Virus record (IMG/VR): IMGVR_UViG_3300036814_000149
Span: 1 to 23,764 of that record
Length of the DNA: 23,764 bases
Reading direction: 5' to 3' (one strand)
Source: a virus
Position numbers and translations under genes: made by a program. Positions 1 through 6,261 of this stretch are shown one piece after another (position 1 is the stretch's first letter; each line of letters starts with the position of its first letter). The notes beneath the pieces were generated by a model. That model did no database searches. It was not told the DNA's origin and saw only the letters and a list, made by a program, of their open reading frames with translations.

Positions 1-279
1 ATGGAGCGAGCCTGTGAGGAGATAGACGATTTGCGTATCCAGGGGATACTGATGCAAGCCTTGATTGATGAGGCCGAGAAGCGCCTGGACGGTGTTGACA
101 GCGTGACAGGGGACGGCCTGTCCCGTGTCCCGTCCGTGTCCGTGTTGGATGCTGCGTCTGTTGGTGCCTGGCTGGACGCGGAAGGCGTCAAGTTATTGCC
201 TTGGCAGCGCAAGCGTTTGGGGCTGTCCCCCACCCGAACAGACCCCGAAAAGCAAAGAACACTTGAAAACGTGCAGTAA
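1..279 (+). CDS. Small hypothetical phage protein, possibly 5'-truncated
   Basis: An ATG sits on the first base of the window, so I cannot tell whether this is the true start or an internal methionine of a longer gene. The visible 92 residues are acidic in the first third (helix-like, rich in Glu and Asp). A more basic segment around residues 60-75 contains the motif LLPWQRKRL. I do not recognise a family. The PWQ motif recalls the region just upstream of ATPase motifs in terminases, but no Walker motif follows, so I do not call it one. The gene ends five bases before a possible hairpin and T/A tract. Confidence 0.5.
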   Translation: MERACEEIDDLRIQGILMQALIDEAEKRLDGVDSVTGDGLSRVPSVSVLDAASVGAWLDAEGVKLLPWQRKRLGLSPTRTDPEKQRTLENVQ

Positions 280-283
280 ACGG

Positions 284-319
284 CTTGGTTGTGCCATTTT
301 TTCTAAAAAAAACACCGAG
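284..319 (+). terminator. Possible hairpin with T6/A8 tract after the first gene
   Basis: Bases 284-289 (CTTGGT) can pair with 314-319 (ACCGAG) using one G-U pair, and the T run at 297-302 faces the A run at 305-312. The element starts five bases after the stop of the first gene. It is the most A/T-rich stretch in an otherwise G+C-rich window. The internal loop is asymmetric and the stem short, so terminator function is a guess; it could also be a leader structure of the next gene. Confidence 0.25.
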
Positions 320-321
320 CT

Positions 322-717
322 ATGAACAGATCCAGAACAATAGTAAACAAGTTAAACAAGAAACAACCTATGGGTGGGGGTGATGGCGGCTCAGTTCTGG
401 ACAGGGTTGGCCCGCGCCCTGCCGTCGCCCTTGCCTCTGCGATGATCGTGACGGCCGTCAAGGATATGCGTGAGCTTCGTCCGTCATCAGACGGTAGGCG
501 CGGGAACACACGAAACCGCATCGACGCCACGCTTTGGCTAGTGAGCAGAGCGGCCACGCCCTGGTTCGACACCTCGAACGTGGACCAGCAGTATGCTCTT
601 GACGGCATGGATTGGACGAAACACGCACGACAGGTGCTTGACGAACACACTGGCGATCTGTCGCTCGGTCAGTTGAAGTTGTTGAGGGACGGCATAAGCT
701 ATTTGAGCGGTTGGTAG
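322..717 (+). CDS. Hypothetical phage protein
   Basis: This reads as 131 residues from the ATG at 322. A second in-frame ATG at 370 would give 115 residues starting MGGGDGG. Neither start has a good ribosome binding site, and the bases between them are unusually A-rich, so the start is uncertain. The C-terminal half is mixed helical, with a WTKHARQVLDEHTG segment and a final SLGQLKLLRDGISYL helix. I recognise no domain. It lies in a run of small genes upstream of the large terminase, where phages often carry poorly conserved accessory genes. Confidence 0.5.
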   Translation: MNRSRTIVNKLNKKQPMGGGDGGSVLDRVGPRPAVALASAMIVTAVKDMRELRPSSDGRRGNTRNRIDATLWLVSRAATPWFDTSNVDQQYALDGMDWTKHARQVLDEHTGDLSLGQLKLLRDGISYLSGW

Positions 718-792
718 CATAAGGGCCATGATCAAGTTATGGTCTACGCAGATAGCGTGTAGTCCAGGGGACGACGAACGGAGGCATTTGTG

Positions 793-1074
793 ATGAACGG
801 GAAGAACGGGAAACTCAAGAAGTTGCTGGGTATGCGTCAGCGTCCCACGACAGCCGGTCAGGCACGGTTCGGTGATGTCGATGTGGCGGGCGCACAGACC
901 ACTGATCGCGAACGGGCACGAATGAACGAGGGGTTGGGTGCGGCAGCGGGTGCTGGCTTGCGTGACCTAGTGGGTGCCCAGGTGACGGAACAGGAGCGTC
1001 AGCGTCTGCGTAAGTCTATGGGCGCACAGATGACGGAGGCAGAGCAAAGGCGTTTGTTGCGTGGCGGTCGCTGA
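793..1074 (+). CDS. Small repeat-containing phage protein (GAQ-x-T repeats)
   Basis: The ATG at 793 is preceded by CGGAGG at 779-784, a good ribosome binding site; a GTG directly before it is less likely. The 93-residue product has a basic N-terminus and three imperfect copies of a motif of the form GAQxTxxExxR, starting at residues 33, 61 and 77. The motif is followed by a Lys/Arg-rich tail. The repeats look like charged helices. I do not recognise the family. The stop overlaps the next start (ATGA), so the two are probably translationally coupled. Confidence 0.6.
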   Translation: MNGKNGKLKKLLGMRQRPTTAGQARFGDVDVAGAQTTDRERARMNEGLGAAAGAGLRDLVGAQVTEQERQRLRKSMGAQMTEAEQRRLLRGGR

Positions 1075-1271
1075 TGGCGAAGCTCACCACCAAGACACGC
1101 AAGCGGATGAAGGACTCCTCGTTCGCGCTTCCACGGCAGCGAGCCTACCCGATCCCCGATCTCAGCCACGCCCGCATGGCGCTCTCGATGGTTGCGGCCC
1201 ACGGCACTGACGGTGAGAAGGCGAAGGTCAGGCGAGCGGTCGAGAAGAAGTTCCCGTCGCTGAAGAAGTGA
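1074..1271 (+). CDS. DUF6582-type small phage protein
   Basis: The 65-residue product has the pattern I associate with DUF6582: an N-terminal KLTTKTRKRM, then SSFALPRQRAYPIPD, then a helix beginning SHARMALSMVAAHGT, and a C-terminal basic segment EKAKVRRAVEKKFP. In this family the pattern occurs as a stand-alone small protein or as a domain in larger phage or plasmid proteins. No biochemical function is established that I know of. The gene overlaps the previous stop by four bases and ends three bases before the next ATG. The family call is from memory of the motif, not a search. Confidence 0.7.
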   Translation: MAKLTTKTRKRMKDSSFALPRQRAYPIPDLSHARMALSMVAAHGTDGEKAKVRRAVEKKFPSLKK

Positions 1272-1274
1272 TGA

Positions 1275-1460
1275 ATGCTCTATAGCGTGGAAGTTACCCG
1301 CTTGTGTGAATGCTGTGGTGATACTTACGCGAAACCAAAGATTGAGACATGGGGCCGCTGGGCTAGGCGGCGGTTCTGCTCTCGAGAATGCTGGTGGGCT
1401 ACGCGCCCTAACTGGAATCGATACGCAACGACGAGAGATGATGAATGCCTTATAGGGTGA
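1275..1460 (+). CDS. Cys-rich zinc-finger-like small protein
   Basis: The 61-residue product carries Cys11, Cys13, Cys14 and Cys35, Cys39 in the arrangement CxCC...FCSREC. This is typical of small phage zinc-binding domains often seen near HNH nucleases or alone. The intervening segment is basic and tryptophan-rich (WGRWARRR), compatible with nucleic acid binding. No nuclease motif is present. The last codons run into the first copy of the 39-bp direct repeat at 1444-1482. Bases around its own start also resemble the start of that repeat: GATGAATGC, then TATAG, then GTG. Zinc binding is inferred from cysteine spacing only. Confidence 0.6.
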   Translation: MLYSVEVTRLCECCGDTYAKPKIETWGRWARRRFCSRECWWATRPNWNRYATTRDDECLIG

Positions 1461-1482
1461 AGGGCAAGGCGGTCGAGGTGAG
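1444..1482 (+). repeat. 39-bp direct repeat, copy A
   Basis: These bases match 1951-1989 at 38 of 39 positions; the one difference is G versus A in AAG(G/A)CGG. The repeat contains a start codon and the first 12 codons of the small gene that follows copy B. Similarity stops sharply at the 3' end (GAAGAGG here, TAGACCC in copy B). The two copies are 507 bases apart and bracket the genes at 1498-1806 and 1807-1962. Confidence 0.9.
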
Positions 1483-1495
1483 GAAGAGGATGTAG
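1445..1495 (+). pseudogene. Truncated duplicate start of the gene at 1952 (16 codons)
   Basis: An open frame of 16 codons reads MPYRVKGKAVEVRKRM and then stops. Its first 13 residues are nearly identical to the start of the gene at 1952 (MPYRVKGKTVEVS). It overlaps the end of the zinc-finger-like gene and its stop is two bases before the next ATG. It could be a vestige of a duplicated gene, a recombination scar, or a short translated leader coupling the flanking genes. I cannot tell which. Confidence 0.5.
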
Positions 1496-1497
1496 CT

Positions 1498-1806
1498 ATG
1501 TTTTGGAGAGCAAGGACAAGAACACTGGAAGAGGCTGGATGCCCGATACGCGCCAACGATTCCTGGCCGCGCTGGCTTAAGCTACGAGATGGGTCGGTGA
1601 TCTGGTTCGATGAGGTGGTCAGTTGGGATGGCGAGTGGATCAAGGTCAAATACTGCGACGATACATACGGCCACGGCAGTGTGGGCGACCAATCGATGGT
1701 AACGACCGAGAATACGGTAGGCGACTGGATCGACTGCTCGGGGTATCTGCGGGCGACTTCCATCCGCTGGAGCGAGGTGGTGGGGTATGGTGAGGTGGGG
1801 TCTTAG
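1498..1806 (+). CDS. Hypothetical phage protein
   Basis: The ATG follows AGAGGA with a suitable spacing, giving 102 residues. The product is rich in Trp, Asp and Val and reads as mostly beta strand (WLKLRDGSVIWFDEVVSWDG, then a variable loop). I do not recognise a family. The gene lies between the two copies of the 39-bp repeat, so it may belong to an inserted or rearranged segment. Its stop codon is immediately followed by the ATG of the next small gene. Confidence 0.5.
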   Translation: MFWRARTRTLEEAGCPIRANDSWPRWLKLRDGSVIWFDEVVSWDGEWIKVKYCDDTYGHGSVGDQSMVTTENTVGDWIDCSGYLRATSIRWSEVVGYGEVGS

Positions 1807-1962
1807 ATGAGGGCGCGACACACGGGCTCCTGCCATAATTGCAACAAGTTGATAGAGGCCGGTGACGTTATCCGTCAGGATTACGACAACGTGAGAGAAA
1901 GCTGGCGGGCCGTGCATGGCGATTGTAGAGCTCCAGGCCAACGGGAAAACAATGCCTTATAG
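1807..1962 (+). CDS. 51-residue zinc-finger-like protein
   Basis: An ATG directly after the stop of the previous gene opens a 51-codon frame. The product contains a CHNCNK motif, then IEAGDVIRQ, then WRAVHGDC. This is a Cys-x2-Cys...His-x2-Cys arrangement around a short beta hairpin, typical of small treble-clef or LIM-like zinc domains in phage proteins. The C-terminal codons run into copy B of the 39-bp repeat and the stop lies 11 bases inside the next gene. Its size makes it easy for gene callers to miss. Zinc binding is inferred from motif spacing. Confidence 0.6.
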   Translation: MRARHTGSCHNCNKLIEAGDVIRQDYDNVRESWRAVHGDCRAPGQRENNAL

Positions 1963-1989
1963 GGTGAAGGGCAAGACGGTCGAGGTGAG
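1951..1989 (+). repeat. 39-bp direct repeat, copy B
   Basis: This is the second copy of the element at 1444-1482, with 38 of 39 bases identical. Here the repeat forms the start of a longer, apparently intact gene. It also contains the stop codon of the preceding zinc-finger-like gene, so it serves both genes. Confidence 0.9.
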
Positions 1990-2101
1990 TAGACCCAAGG
2001 GCTGGGTCACGCTCAAGGTGCACAGCACCCCGGCCCACGCGAAGAAACACCTGGCGGCGCTGAACATGAACGTGAAACACAGCAGCACCAGGGATGTGTA
2101 G
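1952..2101 (+). CDS. Small basic phage protein (MPYRVKG family)
   Basis: I choose the ATG at 1952 over the in-frame ATG at 1916. The product then starts MPYRVKGKTVEV, the same start seen in the duplicated copy at 1445, and similar short basic proteins with this start are familiar to me from environmental phage genomes. The 49-residue product contains GWVTLKVHST followed by a basic helix AKKHLAALNMNVKH. A strand-strand-helix fold is plausible. The function is unknown. Its TAG overlaps the GTG of the terminase by one base. Confidence 0.65.
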   Translation: MPYRVKGKTVEVSRPKGWVTLKVHSTPAHAKKHLAALNMNVKHSSTRDV

Positions 2102-3486
2102 TGAACTACGAAGCGTCCATCGAAGAGATGCGGGCAGATCCGGCCCTGTTCGTGGAAGGGATACTCGGCGCTGAACCGGATGCGTGGCAGTCTGATGTGA
2201 TGGCTGCGGTAGCGGCAGGGAATCGCGGTATCAGCATCCGGTCAGGCCACGGCGTAGGCAAGACGAGCGTTCTTAGCTGGCTCGCTCTTTGGTGGATTGG
2301 CACACATTACCACGCAAAAGTAGTGATCACCGCCCCAACGGCAGCGCAGTTACATGATGCCCTACTGCCCGAAGCGAAATCATGGCTAAAGCAGTCACCA
2401 GCGGCGTTCCGCGACTTGTTCAACGTCAAATCCGACCGGATAGAGCTACTCGCTGACCCGGAACGCAACTTCATATCTGCGAAGACCAGCCGTGCGGAGC
2501 AGCCGGATGCGTTGCAAGGCGTCCACGCCGACCACGTTCTTTTGATCTGCGACGAAGCCAGCGGCGTACCCGAACAGGTCTATGAATCTGCTGGCGGCTC
2601 AATGTCAGCACATCACGCCACGATGGTACTGGCCGGGAACCCCATCAGAAGTACCGGCTATTTCTACGATACTTTCCACAAACTCGCTGATCGGTGGAAA
2701 ACTTTCCACATATCGTGCGAGAAGTCTGGGCGCGTATCTGACGAATACATCGAAGAATGCCGACTGCGCTACGGTGAGGAGTCGAACACCTACCGGGTTC
2801 GGGTGCTTGGAGAATTTCCCAAGGGCGATGACGATACGGTTATCCCCCAAGAACTCGTCGCAGACGCGATCAGCCGCGACATAGTGCCGACCCAATTTGG
2901 ACCCACGATCTGGGGCGTCGATGTGGCCCGGTTTGGGGCTGATGCGTCTGCGCTTTGCAAGCGAAAAGGTAACGCGATCACGGAACCGATCCGATTGTGG
3001 CGCAACCTCGATACAATGCAACTGACCGGAGCGATTAAGGCCGAATATGACGCCAGCGAAGAAAAACCGACCGAGATATTCGTGGACGCTATCGGGTTGG
3101 GCGCTGGTGTAGCAGACAGGCTGCGTGAGCTTGAATTGCCAGCCTACGCGATCAACGTCAGCGAAAGTCCGGCGATGGGCCACCACTATCTGAACCTTCG
3201 CGCCGAACTCTGGTATAAGGCGAAAAGCTGGCTAGAAGGCCGTGATGTGCGGTTGCCCAGGGATGAATTGTTGAAAACAGAATTGACTACTGTGCGCTAC
3301 ACCTATACATCTAGCGGCAGAGTGAAGATCGAATCGAAAGCCGATCTCAAGCGCAGGGGGGTCGCATCACCTGACAGCGCAGACGCCTTTGTTTTGACGT
3401 TCGCGTCAGAGGCCGGGACCGCTATGGGTGGACGAGCGGGTAGAAGTATGGGTAAGATTAGAAGGAACTTGGTGGGGGTAGTCTAG
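2101..3486 (+). CDS. terL: Terminase large subunit (DNA-packaging ATPase/nuclease)
   Basis: The product is the motor that pumps DNA into the prohead and cuts the concatemer. It has 461 residues, a normal length. The N-terminal ATPase shows a Walker A-type loop SGHGVGKT at residues 48-55. A Walker B strand VLLICDE at 146-152 carries Asp151 and Glu152, and a coupling-type motif LAGNP lies at 177-181. The C-terminal RNase H-like nuclease shows acidic residues in GVDVARFG (Asp274), FVDAIG (Asp329) and SPDSADAF (Asp425, Asp428). The GTG start overlaps the stop of the preceding gene (TAGTG). The gene is followed by a long non-coding stretch rather than directly by the portal, which is less usual. 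A candidate partner small subunit is on the other strand at 22732-23223. Confidence 0.95.
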   Translation: MNYEASIEEMRADPALFVEGILGAEPDAWQSDVMAAVAAGNRGISIRSGHGVGKTSVLSWLALWWIGTHYHAKVVITAPTAAQLHDALLPEAKSWLKQSPAAFRDLFNVKSDRIELLADPERNFISAKTSRAEQPDALQGVHADHVLLICDEASGVPEQVYESAGGSMSAHHATMVLAGNPIRSTGYFYDTFHKLADRWKTFHISCEKSGRVSDEYIEECRLRYGEESNTYRVRVLGEFPKGDDDTVIPQELVADAISRDIVPTQFGPTIWGVDVARFGADASALCKRKGNAITEPIRLWRNLDTMQLTGAIKAEYDASEEKPTEIFVDAIGLGAGVADRLRELELPAYAINVSESPAMGHHYLNLRAELWYKAKSWLEGRDVRLPRDELLKTELTTVRYTYTSSGRVKIESKADLKRRGVASPDSADAFVLTFASEAGTAMGGRAGRSMGKIRRNLVGVV

Positions 3487-3491
3487 GGGGG

Positions 3492-3536
3492 TAGCCCGGT
3501 GGGATGGTGGTCCTATGGGCTAACTTAAATTCCCAC
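3492..3536 (+). other. Possible H-type pseudoknot just after the terL stop
   Basis: TAGCCC at 3492-3497 can pair with GGGCTA at 3517-3522. GTGGGA inside that loop (3499-3504) can pair with TCCCAC at 3531-3536. The two stems cross, with connecting loops of 1, 12 and 8 bases. The first stem starts five bases after the TAG stop of the terminase. Readthrough would add only 13 codons, so a recoding role is weakly supported; it may simply be part of the structured intergenic region. Confidence 0.3.
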
Positions 3537-3870
3537 AGCCTTACGGTTCGCCGCTCTACAGGGCCGCGAATGGTGCCCCTAGGCTCGCCTTTTTAGTGTG
3601 GGGGTGTAGGATACATCTGAGGAGCCAGGAGCGGGGGAGTTGCACCGCCGAGAGGTACGCGCCAGTCAGTCCAACCGGGTACTCAGTCCGGCCCTGACAA
3701 GTCCTGACGCGACCAGAGCAGTTAAGAAGGGGACAGGAAGCAGGAACGAGAAGCACGGTTGCTTGGGGTGCCAGAGAGATGCTCATCTCTGCCGAGCGTT
3801 AAGACCGTGCGAGAGAGGAAGGAGAGGGCATCCTACTTCCCCAAGGGGTCTGCCCCTAGACGATTGAACC

Positions 3871-3901
3871 CTGGTGGGGTGGGGGCTTCGGCCCCTGCCC
3901 C
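3871..3901 (+). repeat. Strong UUCG hairpin, copy 1 (31 bases identical to 8280-8310)
   Basis: GGGGTGGGGGC at 3876-3886 pairs with GCCCCTGCCCC at 3891-3901 around a TTCG loop, using two adjacent G-U pairs. The C(UUCG)G closing arrangement is among the most stable RNA tetraloops. No T tract follows, so it is not a classical intrinsic terminator. It lies 39 bases before the portal start. It may act as an RNA processing or stability element, or as a weak terminator. Confidence 0.8.
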
Positions 3902-3940
3902 TCACAGGGCGCAACATAAACTTTTCGGGAAGCTGAGATA

Positions 3941-6004
3941 TTGGCCTACATAGACGAAGCTGAAACCGAAGCTGGCGTTGGGATGAGTGAAGCTGACCTG
4001 CAAGCAGTGGTCGGCAACTACATCTCAGACGCGATCCAATACATAGACGACGATATCAGCCCGACTAGGGCAGAATCGACTAAGTATTACCGTGGCGACC
4101 CGTTCGGCAACGAGGTCGATGGCCGTTCCCAGGTTGTCAGCCGCGATGTACGCGATTCCGTACAGGCCGTGCTGCCCTCCATGATGCGCGTCTTCTTCGG
4201 CTCGGAGAAGGTGGTTCAGTTCGTGCCGCGCACCGCGAACGACATGGCGATGAGCGAACAGGCGACCGACTACCTGAATTACATCATCAAGCAGGACAAT
4301 GACGCGATAGGCATATTCTACAGCGTGTTCAAGGACGCGCTGATGAATAAGGGCGGGTTCGTTAAGTGGTGGTGGGACGATTCGGTAGAAGTCCAGACGC
4401 ACAGCTTCGAGGGGTTAGACGAAGGCGCTCTTGGCCTAATCCTCCAAGAAGAGGGCGTTGAGGCCGTTAGCGTCGAGGGCCGACCAGCGACCGGCATCTC
4501 GCCGGAACAGATAGCCCAGATGGAAGCGGCGGGCCAATCTGCGCCACAGCTTTACGATGTAGAGATCAAGCGGTCCCGTAAGCGCAACCAAGTCAAGATC
4601 GAAACAATGCCGCCCGAAGAATTCTTTGTGGACGCGGCTGCTACATCGCTGGACGATGCGATGATTGTCGGCCACCGCACGATGTCCACCGTATCGGCTC
4701 TCGTCGCACTCGGATACGACGAGGATATGCTGGACGATCACCTGTCCGACGAGTTCGCGTTCGTTGATAGCGATGAATACACGGCCCGCTACTCGAATAC
4801 CGAGATGCCTGGCCCCGTATCGTCCGCTGAACGGAGGCGCGTTCTCTATACAGAGGCATATTGCTACATCGACTATGACGGCGACGGCATAGCGGAACTC
4901 AGGCGCATCTGCACGGTCGGCAACAACTACCAGATCGTGAACAACGAGGCGGCGGACTCAATCCCGTTCGCGATGTTCGCTTGCGATCCCGAGCCGCACG
5001 TTTTCTTCGGTAGCGATATCGCGGACCTGACGAAAGACATCCAGCGCGTGAAAAGCGCAGTACTGCGTGGGATGCTCGACTCGCTCTCGTTCGCGCTGTA
5101 TCCCAGGACCGGCGTGGTCGAGGGCATGGTCAACATAGACGATGTCCTGAATCCAGAGGTCGGATCGGTCATCAGAATGCGCCAGCCCGGCATGGTGCAG
5201 CAGTTGGATGTGCCGTTCTTGGGCAAAGACGCCTTCCCGATGATCCAGTATCTCGACAGCATGAAAGAATCGCGAACCGGACAGACAGCCGCGTCCCAGG
5301 GCCTGGACCCCGATGTGCTGCAATCGACTACGAAAGCGGCGGTAAGCGCGACGATCCGTGGCGCAGAACAGCACTTGGAACTCATGGCGCGACTATTCGC
5401 TGACAGCTTCAAGCGGATGTTCAAGGGCGTACTCAAGCTCGTCATCACGCATCAAGACAAAGAGCGTATTGTCCGGTTGCGCGACGAGTGGGTGCCCATT
5501 GATCCGCGTGTCTGGGACTCGACGATGGATTGCAGCGTGAATGTCGGGTTAGGTGTGGGCACAATCGACGAACGGCTGGCCGTGCTGAACCAAGTCGCGA
5601 TGCGCCAACAGGAAGCACTCGAGAAGCTAGGGCCGAACAATCCGCTGGTCGGGCTGGGCCAGGTACGCAATACGCTGGCTAAGATGCTCGAAATCAGTGG
5701 GTATCCCGACTCGAACCAGTTCTTCAAGCAAGTCCCGCTCGACTATGAGCCGCCACCGCCAGAGCCACCGAAACCGTCACCGGAAGAGTTGCTCGCCCAG
5801 GCGCAGATGGCCGATATCCAGGCGCGTACAGCTATCGACGAGCAGAAGATCCAGCTTGGCGTCCTGAAACAGCAGCAGTTGGATGAGCGTGAAAGCGCCA
5901 GAATTGCCGGTGACCTAGCCATTAGAGAATTCCAGGCACAAGAGAAATTCCAGAATGACGTTGATCTTGAGGTCGTAAAGGCGAGTCTTCAGGAAGGGTT
6001 GTGA
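3941..6004 (+). CDS. Portal protein (P22-type)
   Basis: The product forms the dodecameric ring at one capsid vertex through which DNA passes and to which terminase and adaptor bind. It has 687 residues, close to P22-type portals. Residues about 20-95 hold a characteristic N-terminal segment: an acidic helix, then YYRGDPFGNE, a VVSRDVRD motif, and PSMMRVFF. A C-terminal proline-rich segment near residues 604-614 leads into a long charged helix to the end, as expected for a portal barrel. The start is read as TTG at 3941 with GGGAAG upstream. An ATG at 3983 is the alternative and would remove 14 residues. The gene overlaps the next by one base (TGATG). Assignment is by pattern recognition. Confidence 0.9.
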   Translation: MAYIDEAETEAGVGMSEADLQAVVGNYISDAIQYIDDDISPTRAESTKYYRGDPFGNEVDGRSQVVSRDVRDSVQAVLPSMMRVFFGSEKVVQFVPRTANDMAMSEQATDYLNYIIKQDNDAIGIFYSVFKDALMNKGGFVKWWWDDSVEVQTHSFEGLDEGALGLILQEEGVEAVSVEGRPATGISPEQIAQMEAAGQSAPQLYDVEIKRSRKRNQVKIETMPPEEFFVDAAATSLDDAMIVGHRTMSTVSALVALGYDEDMLDDHLSDEFAFVDSDEYTARYSNTEMPGPVSSAERRRVLYTEAYCYIDYDGDGIAELRRICTVGNNYQIVNNEAADSIPFAMFACDPEPHVFFGSDIADLTKDIQRVKSAVLRGMLDSLSFALYPRTGVVEGMVNIDDVLNPEVGSVIRMRQPGMVQQLDVPFLGKDAFPMIQYLDSMKESRTGQTAASQGLDPDVLQSTTKAAVSATIRGAEQHLELMARLFADSFKRMFKGVLKLVITHQDKERIVRLRDEWVPIDPRVWDSTMDCSVNVGLGVGTIDERLAVLNQVAMRQQEALEKLGPNNPLVGLGQVRNTLAKMLEISGYPDSNQFFKQVPLDYEPPPPEPPKPSPEELLAQAQMADIQARTAIDEQKIQLGVLKQQQLDERESARIAGDLAIREFQAQEKFQNDVDLEVVKASLQEGL

Positions 6005-6261
6005 TGAGCCTAAGCGCCGAACAGAAAGGATACCGTGCCAAGGAGATCTTAGAGGACGAGGTTTTCGTGGAGGTCATCGATAGCGTGAGGACACACATCC
6101 TGACGCAGTGGAATCTCACCGATTTCGACCAAACTGAGGCGCGTGAAAGCCTTTATCATCAAGGCCGCGCCCTTGACGAGGTACTGCGCGGGTTGCGAAC
6201 ATTGGTGTCGGATTGGACTATGGATCAGTCGCGTAAGAAAACTAGAAAAGGAAGGAAGTAA
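6004..6261 (+). CDS. Small helical protein between portal and scaffold
   Basis: The ATG at 6004 overlaps the portal stop; a GTG three bases upstream is an alternative. The 85-residue product is highly charged and predicted helical, starting MSLSAEQKGYRAKEILED. It contains a RALDEVLRGLRTLVSDW helix and ends in a Lys/Arg-rich tail. Small proteins with this start are common between portal and scaffold in podovirus-like environmental phages, but I know of no defined function. Head assembly is suggested only by position. Confidence 0.6.
   Translation: MSLSAEQKGYRAKEILEDEVFVEVIDSVRTHILTQWNLTDFDQTEARESLYHQGRALDEVLRGLRTLVSDWTMDQSRKKTRKGRK

Larger units (their letters stand above)
3487..3940 (+). other. 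454-base intergenic region with many complementary segments; candidate structured RNA or DNA site
   Basis: No open frame here has a credible start or protein-like composition. Several segments can pair locally. AGAGAT at 3775-3780 pairs with ATCTCT at 3785-3790 around a GCTC loop. GCACGGT at 3753-3759 pairs with ACCGTGC at 3804-3810 and encloses that hairpin, with CTT/AAG (3762-3764/3801-3803) continuing inside. GTCAG (3665-3669) pairs with CTGAC (3694-3698) outside CCGG (3675-3678)/CCGG (3688-3691). AGGGG (3844-3848) pairs with CCCCT (3853-3857). GGCTC (3582-3586) pairs with GAGCC (3622-3626). A UUCG hairpin closes the region. It could be a transcribed structured RNA, a packaging site near terL, or an untranslated leader of the portal operon. 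I match it to no known RNA family. Confidence 0.4.

Noticed and set aside
701-792. Sigma70-type promoter before the gene at 793
   Set aside because: No pair of boxes with acceptable match and spacing; only the ribosome binding site is convincing.
999-1763. 254-codon open frame on the minus strand across several small genes
   Set aside because: Composition is Ser/Pro/Arg-rich low complexity with no motif, and the plus strand there holds recognisable cysteine-motif and DUF6582-like genes with proper overlaps.
1444-1989. CRISPR-like or transposon terminal repeats
   Set aside because: Only two copies in direct orientation, 507 bases apart, with no transposase and no spacer-like regularity; the repeat is gene-start coding sequence.
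2605-3186. 193-codon minus-strand open frame within terL
   Set aside because: It is antisense to conserved nuclease and ATPase motifs of the large terminase; no protein-like features.
3484-3528. Stop-codon readthrough extension of the large terminase
   Set aside because: It would add only 13 residues before TAA and no known terminase uses such an extension; kept only as a low-weight possibility under the pseudoknot.
3857-3885. tRNA-like TTCAATC loop on the minus strand near GGGTTCAATC
   Set aside because: The flanking bases do not pair as a T stem and no acceptor or anticodon arm can be built.
3556-3953. Open frames on both strands (3556-3786 minus, 3640-3867 and 3759-3953 plus) in the terL-portal gap
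   Set aside because: The plus-strand frames need TTG starts and none of the three has a protein-like composition or a recognisable motif; the region looks structured rather than coding.
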